DNA of 64,000 bases from Rhizobium chutanense (GCF_002531935.1 NZ_NWSV01000027.1:1-64000), one strand, 5' to 3'; counted from the first letter of the stretch, positions 17,831-26,590 are shown. The notes: generated by a model from the letters alone, not told the origin. Made by a program: numbers and translations.

Positions 17831-19465
17831 TCAGTGGGGCGATTGGCAATAGGGGCCATCAAGACTTAAGAGATGCCTGGCCGTATAGTGTTCAGGATTT
17901 CTTATCTTGACGATAAAAGCATTCGCCGCATAGGACCATTTGCTTTGCACGTCGCGTCCGCGACGAACGATATAGAGGCATCCTGGAACGTCAACCGCCG
18001 CGTCTTCGACTTTGGACCAGGCTCCCAAGAATCGTTTGAAATTGTCAACGAATCCCGACCAGCCGCCATATGCAGTCATTGAGTCGTAATCCAAGATCAA
18101 TGCATCATGTTTCCCGGTCGCGGCCTCATGCAATCCGGCATATTCCCCCAATCCGGGCATCGTATCGAATGCGGTCAGGCCGGATCTATCAAGGATCACG
18201 GAATTGCGGCTTTGCAGGGAAGGGGTGTTCCTGATGGTATCGGCAAAAGCCTCCTGGCGCAGGTGGTCGACATAAAAGGTGGCGTAAACAAACCACCAAT
18301 TCACAATGAACACCGCTATCAAGCCGGCAAGTGAGGCCACTTTCATCCGATCGCCTAGATCGTGATTCTTCGCAGAAAAAACGGCAGCACAGATGATCTT
18401 GAAAAGACCCAGGGTAGAAAAGGCAGCGCCGAATGGAAGCAGCACTTGGAAGCGGGTCGCCATCCAGGGCGCATAGGAGGGTTCCTTCCCAACCAATACA
18501 TAGGCCGAAGCTCCCAGACCCAACAGCACGACACCGATGCCTATCAAACCTTTTCCATTGCAATCGGCCTCCGTGCTGCGCGTCGCGAGATTTGCTCTGA
18601 TAAGGTAAACAACGAGAAAGGCAGCCAAAAATATCGTCAGGGCGACTGGCTTTCCAATATATATTCCGTCATACGGGAATATATATAAGATTACAACTTT
18701 GATTTCCGATAATATTGCGCCGAAGTTGATATCAATGATATTGTAGCTAGCGGCGAACATGCCGCTTTTACTGAATAAAAAGTGTTGTATTGTAGCGTAA
18801 AAGAAGGGAAGAAGAATAATTTCCGCCGTTCGTTTTATGGTGTATTTAAATTTGTTTAAGTTGTTCTTGTGGTGAGTTGCATTTGTTGGGGCGTCGGCGG
18901 CCTTGTTGTAAAACAGGAATGCCGCAATGAAAAACACCGAAAGAAACGACGTTATAAGAGCGTTGAACTGAAAAGAAAACATAAACAAGGCGTAAGAAGT
19001 ATACTCTAAATACGCGTTTTTATTATTTATAGAAATTACAAAAATATATAACGCAAAAACAAATATCAGTAGAAAAAATAGTCCTGGATTGTTTATCGCT
19101 GCAACTCTGGCAAAATTAACAGGCAGAGCCGCCGCTAGAAGCGACAGCGTTTTTGCGTCAGATTTTGAGAAGTCGAAAGACTTCAGGATAAGGTAGAATA
19201 CATGAATGATAAGGTAGCCAAGTGCGAAGGTTGAGAAAGCGTAGAACCACCAGCCGATCAATTGAACCGCATAATGATAATATCCGAGAAGGGGAAAGCC
19301 GGCCTGAGTAAAAACAGACACAAGCATTTCTTTGCTGGCGCCAGAAAGGCTCCAGTCATCCCAATATCGGGCATCCGATAAAAGAAAGATGGGAAGATGG
19401 GCGCCCATATAGACGAGAAATATCTGCAGTTCAGCTCTTTTGAAAAGTCCTTTCATGTCGGGCAT
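17831..19465 (-). CDS. polytopic membrane glycosyltransferase, GtrC-like
   Basis: About 544 residues with roughly ten or eleven hydrophobic segments, an early loop LLSDARYWDDWSLSG carrying an acidic DxRYWDDW patch of the kind found in polyprenyl-phosphate-sugar glycosyltransferases, and a soluble C-terminal region of ~150 residues (from about VDHLRQEAFADT). This layout fits phage GtrC/GtrII-type enzymes that attach a lipid-carried sugar to O-antigen in the periplasm. The start after AAGGA is preferred; an ATG ten codons upstream is possible. The gene is markedly AT-rich against its surroundings and runs opposite to the sugar-synthesis operon, which points to separate acquisition. No close family is recognised. 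Confidence 0.55.
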   Translation of the reverse strand: MPDMKGLFKRAELQIFLVYMGAHLPIFLLSDARYWDDWSLSGASKEMLVSVFTQAGFPLLGYYHYAVQLIGWWFYAFSTFALGYLIIHVFYLILKSFDFSKSDAKTLSLLAAALPVNFARVAAINNPGLFFLLIFVFALYIFVISINNKNAYLEYTSYALFMFSFQFNALITSFLSVFFIAAFLFYNKAADAPTNATHHKNNLNKFKYTIKRTAEIILLPFFYATIQHFLFSKSGMFAASYNIIDINFGAILSEIKVVILYIFPYDGIYIGKPVALTIFLAAFLVVYLIRANLATRSTEADCNGKGLIGIGVVLLGLGASAYVLVGKEPSYAPWMATRFQVLLPFGAAFSTLGLFKIICAAVFSAKNHDLGDRMKVASLAGLIAVFIVNWWFVYATFYVDHLRQEAFADTIRNTPSLQSRNSVILDRSGLTAFDTMPGLGEYAGLHEAATGKHDALILDYDSMTAYGGWSGFVDNFKRFLGAWSKVEDAAVDVPGCLYIVRRGRDVQSKWSYAANAFIVKIRNPEHYTARHLLSLDGPYCQSPH

Positions 19466-19662
19466 CTCATGGTTTTCCTTGGGCATGCAGGACATCCATT
19501 TTCGTAGAATATGGATATTGCGTTATAGTCATTGTTTTTGTTCAGCCAACGTCAAAGTCGAATGCGCCATCGAAGATGGCGGTCAATCCAATGTGGGGTG
19601 GCGCTCGAGCGCAATCACAGCGTGTAATTCGGTTGCCGGACGTGCGCAATTGATAAATGGCC

Positions 19663-19735
19663 TTGGTTAAACCACTGTTTGCAAACCGGACGGTTCTTTT
19701 AATATAAATTTGCAAACCATGCGGTTCCTTTAATA
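19663..19735. promoter_or_regulatory. three AACC/GGTT dyads in the divergent island promoter
   Basis: The 424-base gap between the GtrC-like gene and the aminotransferase gene is AT-rich and holds a perfect palindrome TGGTTAAACCA (19663-19673) and two 27-base direct repeats spaced 31 bases apart (19678-19704 and 19709-19735, four mismatches), each with a dyad of the form AACC-N4-GGTT. A TATAAT-like box lies at 19809-19814. Repeated dyads between divergent genes fit operators for a regulator of this cassette, which is not encoded in the window. Confidence 0.5.
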
Positions 19736-19889
19736 GAAAAATGTATCGTCGCGAACGTTGTGCCCCGTGATCGCGGTCCTGGCGGAATATCGCTTGTCTT
19801 ATGTGGATTATAATTTAATTAGGGGCGCAAAGCGGGGGCTTTTTTGCTATCGAGCCTTTGACGCTATACGCTGCTTCGGATGTTCGTAA

Positions 19890-21017
19890 ATGAATCGTGT
19901 CTCTTTTGCATTGCCTCACCTGATCGGGAAGGAGGCGCTCTATCTCAATGAATGCCTTCTCTCGGGCCAGTGGGGCGGCGATGCAAGCTTCACCAAGCGA
20001 TGCCATGCGCATCTGGACTCGATGTACGATGCCAGCACGCTTCTGTGCCACTCGTGTACCGCCGCGTTGGAAATGGCCGCAATGCTTCTCCGCCTTCAGC
20101 CGGGGGATGAGGTTATCATGCCGTCGTTCACCTTCGTGTCGACGGCCAATGCGGTGGTGCTGCGCGGGGCTGTGCCAGTATTCGTCGATATTCGCAGCGA
20201 TACGCTCAATATCGACGAAACGCTGATTGAGGCTGCCATCACGCCGAGAACCAAGGCAATCTTCGTCGTCCACTACGCCGGAGTGGGGTGCGAGATGGAG
20301 CCTATTCTGGCTATCGCCTCGCGCCACGGGCTGGCTGTGGTGGAGGATGCGGCCCAGGCTTACCGGGCTTCGTGGAAAGGCCGGGCCCTCGGAACATTCG
20401 GTCAGTTGGCCACTTTAAGCTTTCATCAGACCAAGAATATTGTCTCCGGTGAAGGTGGGGCCTTGATCGTCAATGATCTCGCTCTGGTCGAGCGAGCGCA
20501 AATTATCCGGGAGAAGGGCACCAATCGCTCCCAGTTCATTCGCGGCGAAGTGGCCAAATACGACTGGCAGGATATGGGATCCTCCTTCCTACCATCCGAT
20601 TTGGTCGCTGCCGTGCTTCTGGCTCAGCTTGAGTACGCCGAAGAGCTCACGCGGCATCGGCTTTCGCTGTGGCATGCCTATGATGCAATATTTAGAGCGG
20701 CCAGCCATAACGGGTTGCGCCTTCCTGAAATTCCGGCCGACGCTACACATAACGGACATATCTATCATGTGCGCTTCACTAACCTCGAACGCCGCGAAGA
20801 GGCGCGCCTCAAATTGGTGGCGGAAGGAATAGGCGGCGTTACGCACTATGTTCCTCTGCATTCTTCGCCAGCCGGTGAAAGATATGGACGCACAGGGTCG
20901 TCGATGGCGATCACCGATGAGACGGCCGATACCCTGCTTCGGCTGCCTCTGCATGGCGGGCTGACAGAGGCAGATATTGCCCGTGTCGCGAGCCGGGTTC
21001 TGGAATTTGCGCGATGA
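19890..21017 (+). CDS. dTDP-4-amino-4,6-dideoxygalactose transaminase (RffA/WecE type)
   Basis: 375 residues of the DegT/DnrJ/EryC1 PLP-dependent sugar aminotransferase family. Marks include LLCHSCTAALEMAAMLL, DEVIMPSFTFVSTANAVVLRG, VVEDAAQAY and SFHQTKNIVSGEGGAL; the lysine of HQTKN is the expected PLP Schiff base. The pattern and length fit RffA/WecE, which turns dTDP-4-keto-6-deoxyglucose into a 4-amino-4,6-dideoxy sugar. It is the first gene of the plus-strand operon and overlaps the next gene by four bases (ATGA). Later genes would decorate and transfer this sugar. Confidence 0.88.
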   Translation: MNRVSFALPHLIGKEALYLNECLLSGQWGGDASFTKRCHAHLDSMYDASTLLCHSCTAALEMAAMLLRLQPGDEVIMPSFTFVSTANAVVLRGAVPVFVDIRSDTLNIDETLIEAAITPRTKAIFVVHYAGVGCEMEPILAIASRHGLAVVEDAAQAYRASWKGRALGTFGQLATLSFHQTKNIVSGEGGALIVNDLALVERAQIIREKGTNRSQFIRGEVAKYDWQDMGSSFLPSDLVAAVLLAQLEYAEELTRHRLSLWHAYDAIFRAASHNGLRLPEIPADATHNGHIYHVRFTNLERREEARLKLVAEGIGGVTHYVPLHSSPAGERYGRTGSSMAITDETADTLLRLPLHGGLTEADIARVASRVLEFAR

Positions 21018-21898
21018 AACGCTGTTTGGTGTGCGATGCCGCGTATGACGCGGACATCTGGCGATGCCCCAAATGCGACACGGTTGTGCCTCTGGAGGAT
21101 GGTTTCCTGACCTTTGCGCCCGCGCTTGCCCATGACAATGACGGTTTTGCGAGCAGTTCACATGCACAGCTTCAGGCCTTGCAGCATGGCAGTTTCTGGT
21201 TTCGAGCCAGAAACCGTTTGATCGCAGATCTTGTGCGACGGTATTTTGTCGACAGCCAACGGGCGCTGGAAGTGGGATGCGGCACGGGCTTCGTCCTCAC
21301 GGCTTTGCGCGAGGCTCTTCCGCATGCGTTCCTGTGCGGCAGCGAGATCTATCTGAACGGCTTGCCTTACGCGAGCGAGCGATTGAAAGGGGCGGGGCAA
21401 CTCTTCCAGATGGATGCTCGCGACATCCCCTTCCGTGAGGAGTTCGATTTGCTTTGTGCGTTCGATGTGCTTGAGCATATCGAAGAGGACGAACTGGTCT
21501 TGCGGCAAATGGCCCAGGCCCTGCGGGCGGGCGGCGGAGTGCTGCTGGCGGTTCCGCAACACCCCGGCCTTTGGAGCCGCAACGATGATCTGGCGTTCCA
21601 CAAACGCCGCTATCGTCGCGGCGAACTGGAGCAGAAATGTGCTGCCGCCGGTCTCGATGTGATTTTCTCGACATCATTTGTGACGAGTCTGTTACCGGTT
21701 TTCGCGCTCCAGCGCTCCACGCGCAGCCGCTCCAAGAATCATGATCCGGCGCAGGAGCTGCAACTGCCATGGTTCGTGGACAGGTCGTTCGAGATGCTGC
21801 TGGATGGCGAACGACAGCTTATCCGCCTCGGACTGCGCCTGCCGGCGGGCGGATCGCGTTTCGTGGTAGCTAGAAAGACTGCAGGTGCGCGGCCATGA
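21014..21898 (+). CDS. SAM methyltransferase with N-terminal zinc ribbon
   Basis: 294 residues. It starts MKRCLVCDAAYDADIW with a second CxxC (RCPKCD), a small zinc-ribbon, followed by a class I SAM-dependent methyltransferase fold: ALEVGCGTGFVL (SAM-binding motif I), DLLCAFDVLEHIEEDE (motif II) and GGGVLLAVPQHPGLW. The zinc-ribbon plus methyltransferase layout is common in surface-polysaccharide clusters. It starts inside the stop of the aminotransferase and ends overlapping WbqC, so all three are translationally coupled. A nucleotide sugar or lipid-linked glycan is the likely acceptor. Confidence 0.8.
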   Translation: MKRCLVCDAAYDADIWRCPKCDTVVPLEDGFLTFAPALAHDNDGFASSSHAQLQALQHGSFWFRARNRLIADLVRRYFVDSQRALEVGCGTGFVLTALREALPHAFLCGSEIYLNGLPYASERLKGAGQLFQMDARDIPFREEFDLLCAFDVLEHIEEDELVLRQMAQALRAGGGVLLAVPQHPGLWSRNDDLAFHKRRYRRGELEQKCAAAGLDVIFSTSFVTSLLPVFALQRSTRSRSKNHDPAQELQLPWFVDRSFEMLLDGERQLIRLGLRLPAGGSRFVVARKTAGARP

Positions 21899-22614
21899 AA
21901 CGCGTCGCGATCATACAGTCATCCTATGTTCCCTGGCGTGGGTTCTTCGACCTGATCAGCCGCTGCGATGAATATATCATTTATGATCAGGTCGCCTATA
22001 GTAAGGGCCACTGGCACAATCGGAACAAGATCAAGACTGCAACGGGCACGCGCTGGATCACAATTCCTGTGAAGACTAGCGGCAAGTTAGGGCAGCCCAT
22101 TGAGGACGTTGAAATCAAGGGCGATTGGGCCCAGTCGCATTTTGCTCAGATCCGTCAGGCCTATAAAACCGCACCAGCCGCCAAGGTCTTTCTTCCTGTT
22201 ATCGAGGCACTTTACGACCGCGCCGAGAAACTGCAATTTCTGACTGACGTCAATGAGTTGTTCCTCAGGCATTTCGTCGACACGTTAAAGTTGGAACTTC
22301 TAATCACGCGCGACAGAATATACGCGCCTCACTCGGCGCGGAGTGAGCGCGTTCTTGCGACTTGTCTTGCGGCCGGCGCGACACATTATTTGTCGGGTCC
22401 GTCCGCGAAAGTGTATCTGGACGAAGCGATGTTTCGGGATGCGGGGGTCATCGTGGAGTGGATGAGTTATGGCCCGTATCCGGAATATACCCAGCTTCAC
22501 GGTGTTTTTGACGGGCAAGTCAGCATCATAGATCCTATTCTGAATGGGCACGGGCCTGGATTTGCGGCCGCGTCCATACCGCAACAGGGAGCAGCAACAT
22601 GGCAATCTGTCTGA
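21895..22614 (+). CDS. WbqC-family protein
   Basis: 239 residues, a clear WbqC-like protein: it starts MKRVAIIQSSYVPWRGFFDL, has DEYIIYDQVAYSKGHWHNRN and ITIPVKTSG, and later ATHYLSGPSAKVYLDE. The family is found in O-antigen and glycan clusters near amino-sugar genes and is suspected to act in modifying the amino group, though the reaction is not settled. Here it follows an RffA-type aminotransferase, which supports a role in finishing the 4-amino sugar. It overlaps the previous gene by four bases. Confidence 0.85.
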   Translation: MKRVAIIQSSYVPWRGFFDLISRCDEYIIYDQVAYSKGHWHNRNKIKTATGTRWITIPVKTSGKLGQPIEDVEIKGDWAQSHFAQIRQAYKTAPAAKVFLPVIEALYDRAEKLQFLTDVNELFLRHFVDTLKLELLITRDRIYAPHSARSERVLATCLAAGATHYLSGPSAKVYLDEAMFRDAGVIVEWMSYGPYPEYTQLHGVFDGQVSIIDPILNGHGPGFAAASIPQQGAATWQSV

Positions 22615-22687
22615 CTTTCGGCTGCAAAGCCAAAGGGCTACGCCCGCATGGGGTTGTAACTGGGCGGGTTGGCTCCGCATATTTCGG

Positions 22688-23638
22688 ATGCAAACTGTGA
22701 ATTACTCGATCGTGGTGCCCATCTATGGCGATGGCAGTTTGGCCGGTGACCTGTGTGTGGAGGTTCAGCGGGTCATGCGTGCATTTACAGGCCGCGAGGA
22801 TCTTGGGGCGATACTGGAGCTGATTTTCGTTAATGACGGTAGCCGGGACAACAGCCTTGAGTTGCTGCTCCCGTTGCGGACCGAGTTCGATTTTGTCAGG
22901 ATCATCGATCTGTCCAGGAATTTTGGCCAGCACATCGCTATCGCTTGCGGATTTCGTGAGGCGACGGGCGATGTCGTCATCCGAATGAATGTCGACATGC
23001 AGGATCATCCGGACCAAATTCCAACATTGCTCGAGCATATGGCGGCGACGAAGGCGGACATAGTGATCGGACAGTACGAGCAGCGCGAAAGCCCGCTGAT
23101 CAATCGCATGACCGCTCGGCTCTATTATAGTTTCTTTCGAATCATGACTGGTCTCGATTCGCCGCAGAACACGTCTCCCCTGCGTGTGCTGAGCCGCCGA
23201 TACGTCAATGCTTATAATTGCCTGACAGAAAAAACGCGGTTTCCTCAAGGTCTTGACCAGTGGCTGGGCTTCTCGCCGCGTTACACGCGCATCGCCCACC
23301 GGGAGAGACTGAAGGGCAGGTCGTCCTATAATTTCTGGTCGCGGCTGCGCCTGGGGCTTGATGGGCTGCTGTATTTTTCCGAGCGCCCACTGATCATCAT
23401 GATGTCGCTGGGACTGCTCCTTAGCGCATTTGGTGCAGTGATGGGCGTGCTACTTGTGATGATGCGCCTGTTTTTGACCAACATCGAACCCGGCTTCACG
23501 TCTCTTGCTGCGATCGGCCTGTTTGCTTTTGGTGTTCAGCTGATCTGCTTGGGGGTTGTCGGCTTTTACGTTGGGAAAATCTTCAAGGAAGTTCAAAATC
23601 GTCCGCTCTACATTATCAAGGACAGATTTTGGGGATAG
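22688..23638 (+). CDS. polyprenyl-phosphate glycosyltransferase, GtrB/ArnC-like
   Basis: 316 residues from the ATG of MQTVNYSIVVPIYGDG; upstream in-frame codons overlap WbqC. It is a family 2 glycosyltransferase of the DPM1/GtrB type: FVNDGSRDNSLELL, LSRNFGQHIAIACG and MNVDMQDHPDQIP form the catalytic core, and two C-terminal transmembrane helices (about residues 225-250 and 260-285) anchor it. The end, GFYVGKIFKEVQNRPLYII, is diagnostic for this family. It moves a nucleotide-activated sugar onto undecaprenyl phosphate on the cytoplasmic face, the first step of periplasmic O-antigen decoration. Confidence 0.88.
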   Translation: MQTVNYSIVVPIYGDGSLAGDLCVEVQRVMRAFTGREDLGAILELIFVNDGSRDNSLELLLPLRTEFDFVRIIDLSRNFGQHIAIACGFREATGDVVIRMNVDMQDHPDQIPTLLEHMAATKADIVIGQYEQRESPLINRMTARLYYSFFRIMTGLDSPQNTSPLRVLSRRYVNAYNCLTEKTRFPQGLDQWLGFSPRYTRIAHRERLKGRSSYNFWSRLRLGLDGLLYFSERPLIIMMSLGLLLSAFGAVMGVLLVMMRLFLTNIEPGFTSLAAIGLFAFGVQLICLGVVGFYVGKIFKEVQNRPLYIIKDRFWG

Positions 23639-23672
23639 ATATCAACTGCTTACCCAAGAATCAGAGATAGAC

Positions 23673-24437
23673 ATGTCGCACGAATCCACCACCATCAGCT
23701 ATTCACCTTCCACCAGCATCGACGCCAGGCAGAAGATATTCGAATTGCAGAAGACCTATCCCGCAACGCCGGAGGAAAAAGAGCGCTCGCCCGGTCTTTT
23801 CCTGCGTGGTTCATTGCTGGCGCGTATTCTGGCGATCCGGGATATTTATGTACAGATCGTCGATATTCCCGGCTCCGTATTTGACATTGGCACGTGGCGC
23901 GGCCAGACGGCTGTGTTGTGCGAGAACCTCCGGGCCATTTACGAGCCTCTGCATCTCAACCGTCGGATTGCCTGTTTCGACACGTTTGAGGGCTATGTCG
24001 GCTTCTCCGACAAGGATACTCCGTCGGACCTGCATCGCGACGGCACCTACGGCGTTGGAGGCGAGGAGTATGCCGCATATCTCGCTGAATTGCTGAAGCT
24101 GCATGAACAATCCAACGCCATGGGAAACAATTTCGGCAAGCACAAGGTGATTAAGGGGGACTGCTGCGAGACTATCCCGCAATATTTCTCGGAAAATCCC
24201 CATGAATTTGTGGCGCTCGCTTTTTTCGATGTGAATTCTTATCAACCGTCGCTCGAGGCCTTCGAGGCTGTTTGGCAGCGGATGGTGCCGGGAGGCATTA
24301 CTGCGTTTTGGCAGTTGACCAGAAATGTCATTCCGGCTGAAGGACGCGTTTATGCAGAGAACATCATCGGCAGATACGGCCATAGTCTGCACCGATGCCC
24401 CACCTATCCTGGGCTGTGTTATCTGAAGAAGATCTAA
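23673..24437 (+). CDS. TylF/MycF-type sugar O-methyltransferase
   Basis: 254 residues from the ATG of MSHESTTISYSPS. VFDIGTWRGQTAVL is the SAM-binding loop and RRIACFDTFEGY is the typical TylF signature; a later FFDVNSYQPSLEAFEAVW segment, where family members often have a metal-binding DxDxY, has DVNSY. TylF-like enzymes methylate hydroxyls of deoxysugars in macrolides and in bacterial O-antigens. Placed in an operon with a 4-amino-6-deoxysugar aminotransferase, it probably O-methylates that sugar. Whether the changed metal site lowers activity is unknown. Confidence 0.75.
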   Translation: MSHESTTISYSPSTSIDARQKIFELQKTYPATPEEKERSPGLFLRGSLLARILAIRDIYVQIVDIPGSVFDIGTWRGQTAVLCENLRAIYEPLHLNRRIACFDTFEGYVGFSDKDTPSDLHRDGTYGVGGEEYAAYLAELLKLHEQSNAMGNNFGKHKVIKGDCCETIPQYFSENPHEFVALAFFDVNSYQPSLEAFEAVWQRMVPGGITAFWQLTRNVIPAEGRVYAENIIGRYGHSLHRCPTYPGLCYLKKI

Positions 24438-24465
24438 CTCGTATTTACGATCGCTTGGAGTTTAC

Positions 24466-25917
24466 ATGAGACGGGTGGTGCTGGGAAACGGCGTTGTGGG
24501 ATTGTCGATCGCTTTCGGCTTGCTGCGGCGCGCAAACGCTTCGGATGAGATCGTTGTAGTTGGCCCACCGCAGCGCCCGGGATCCGCGACGCTTGCCGCG
24601 GCGGCCATGCTCAATTCCTTCGCGGAAATCGAGCATGGCGGCCTGGATACCGATATCGATCTCTTTCGATTTGAGATGAGTCATCGGGCGACGCGCCTCT
24701 GGCCAGCCTTCGAGCAGGCGCTTATCGACGCGGCAGGCGACAGACTTCCTTCTGGTTGCTCTGCCTGCCAGGGATGCGCGGGCGGCGGATGCTTTAAATC
24801 AGGCACTTACGTCGTCAACAATAATGCCGCCGACGATCTCGATGACCTTAATTTCGATGCCATTCTCACCGCGCTGGTCGATTTCAATGAGCAGCACGAC
24901 GTTATTTCGCCGAAAGACATTCCCCACTATAAGCCGCACCAGCGTTACCGCGCGAGCCGCGCCCTCTTTATTCACAACGAGGGTTGGTTCAATCCGCGCA
25001 TCATGCTGGAGAAGATGGAGGGTGCGCTGCGCCGAGCGCCGAATGTGCGCTTTATCGACGAAGGTGTGGATCGTTTCAGCCATGCGGATGGAGCGATCAC
25101 TCATGCCACTCTGATGTCTGGCAACCAGGTTGAGGGCGACCAGTTTGTCCTGGCCACCGGCGCAACGGCGTGGGACGTCCTCGATCGCAGCGGGTTGCGG
25201 GACCTGATCCAGCGCATCTTCTATGGCATCGGCACATCGATAGAAATCCGCAGCCCGGACGACGCACTCTCCCATGTCATCCGCACCCCTAACCGCGGTC
25301 TGGCCTGTGGCTTGTATGCTGCGCCCTATTTCCAAGGGCCAAACGAGCCGAACGATCATGTGCTCGTCGGGGCCAGTAACTTTATTGCACCGCAACTCCA
25401 TACGCATGGTCGCCTGACGAGCATCGAAGGCCTGCTCAACGGGGCCATAAAGCAGATTAACAGCAATTACTACCGGGCCGACCTGATCCGTGTGAACGTC
25501 GGCGCGCGACCTAACAGCCAGGACACCTACCCGCTGCTCGGCAAGACGTCGATCGACAATCTTTTCGCTGCCACAGGAACAAAGCGAGACGGTTTCCATC
25601 TCGCTCCTTTGATCTCCGAGGTGATGGCCAACATGTTGCACGGCGAAGCCGTAGACGAGCGTTACGCGCTTTTTGCACCTAGTCGTAAGCCACTGCGCAC
25701 AATGACGCGGGATGAAGCTGTCGCGAAAGCGGTCCGCCACCAGATGAGCGCTGCCTACCAGCACGGATTTTCGCCCGCGACGAGCCGCATGCCGGACCAG
25801 ATCGCGGCAAATATGCGCGACGCCGTGGAACGTTTGCACGATCAAATCGGCGCCAAGGACTGGGGCATACCGCCTGAGATGCTTGACATGTACCGCTATG
25901 GCCATGCCATTCCATGA
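24466..25917 (+). CDS. FAD-dependent oxidoreductase (DAO fold) with Cys cluster
   Basis: 483 residues. The start MRRVVLGNGVVGLSIAFG is a GxGxxG FAD-binding motif, FVLATGATAWDVL is the second dinucleotide-binding strand, and the C-terminal PLLGKTSIDNLFAATGTKR is the closing FAD segment of DAO-family enzymes. An unusual cysteine cluster CSACQGCAGGGC lies near residues 102-113. Family members oxidise amines or amino acids. Its place between a sugar methyltransferase and a flippase suggests it acts on the amino sugar or its precursor, but this is inference. The last ~90 residues are helical and not familiar to me. Confidence 0.7.
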   Translation: MRRVVLGNGVVGLSIAFGLLRRANASDEIVVVGPPQRPGSATLAAAAMLNSFAEIEHGGLDTDIDLFRFEMSHRATRLWPAFEQALIDAAGDRLPSGCSACQGCAGGGCFKSGTYVVNNNAADDLDDLNFDAILTALVDFNEQHDVISPKDIPHYKPHQRYRASRALFIHNEGWFNPRIMLEKMEGALRRAPNVRFIDEGVDRFSHADGAITHATLMSGNQVEGDQFVLATGATAWDVLDRSGLRDLIQRIFYGIGTSIEIRSPDDALSHVIRTPNRGLACGLYAAPYFQGPNEPNDHVLVGASNFIAPQLHTHGRLTSIEGLLNGAIKQINSNYYRADLIRVNVGARPNSQDTYPLLGKTSIDNLFAATGTKRDGFHLAPLISEVMANMLHGEAVDERYALFAPSRKPLRTMTRDEAVAKAVRHQMSAAYQHGFSPATSRMPDQIAANMRDAVERLHDQIGAKDWGIPPEMLDMYRYGHAIP

Positions 25918-25981
25918 TCAACGAAGTCTTGAGCGCGTGGCAGCCTGTCCCTCATAGTATTTACGACCGGAGCGCAACGCC

Positions 25982-26344
25982 ATGAAGTTGCTTCTGGCGA
26001 TTTTGCCGACCGTCGTCCTTACGCTGTACAGCCAATTCATGACCAAATGGCGCGTCGGAGTGCTAGCCGAGCAGGTTGGCTCTGCCACCCTGCTGACAAG
26101 GGTCATTCGCTACTTGAGTGATCCACTTATTCTTTCATCCTATGCGATGACACTTATCGCGTCGATTGCGTGGTTCGCCGTGCTCGAACGCTACGAACTG
26201 TCATTGGCCTATCCGATCTTCATCGGTGTGATGTTTGCTTCTGTGACGGTTGGAGGCATGATCTTCTTTGGCGAGCCGGTAACAGCGACGCGGCTTTTTG
26301 CTATTCTATTGATCTTCATGGGAATTATTGCTGGCACGCGTTAG
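25982..26344 (+). CDS. small SMR/ArnE-like four-helix membrane protein
   Basis: 120 residues with four hydrophobic helices. The C-terminal half, LAYPIFIGVMFASVTVGGMIFFGEPVT, carries the YP...E pattern of EmrE/ArnE/ArnF-type small transporters (EPVTATR then LLIFMGIIAG). ArnE/F move undecaprenyl-phosphate amino-arabinose across the inner membrane. Here the protein ends an operon with a GtrB-like transferase, so it is best read as the flippase for the undecaprenyl-linked sugar, taking the place that GtrA holds in known phage gtr cassettes. Confidence 0.75.
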   Translation: MKLLLAILPTVVLTLYSQFMTKWRVGVLAEQVGSATLLTRVIRYLSDPLILSSYAMTLIASIAWFAVLERYELSLAYPIFIGVMFASVTVGGMIFFGEPVTATRLFAILLIFMGIIAGTR

Positions 26345-26540
26345 ATGTGCAATCCAAAGGTGACCCGCTGTGGCGTGCTGCTGCCGGTTTCGTGATACTA
26401 TAAGGTGTTTTAACGAAACTGGAGAGTTGGATACAGAGAAGGAGTTCAGCTCCGAATGGCCTTGCCTCTCTGAGCTAATCTAGTGTCCTTTAACGTTGAA
26501 CTGGGCACCAACCCACATCGTTGTCATCTCAATTCGCACT

Positions 26541-26568
26541 CGTCTCCACCAGGAGGCGGGCGTTTTTT
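26541..26568 (+). terminator. terminator after the glycan operon
   Basis: A 7-bp stem CGTCTCC / GGAGGCG (one G-U pair) with an ACCA loop is followed, after GGCG, by TTTTTT, 200 bases after the flippase stop and just before the first holin copy. Confidence 0.6.
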
Positions 26569-26590
26569 CACATCCTCACACATTCCGGAG

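Noticed and set aside
19794..19814. Consensus promoter for the aminotransferase operon
   Set aside because: A TTGTCT and a TATAAT are present but only nine bases apart, too close for a standard promoter; only the TATAAT was noted.
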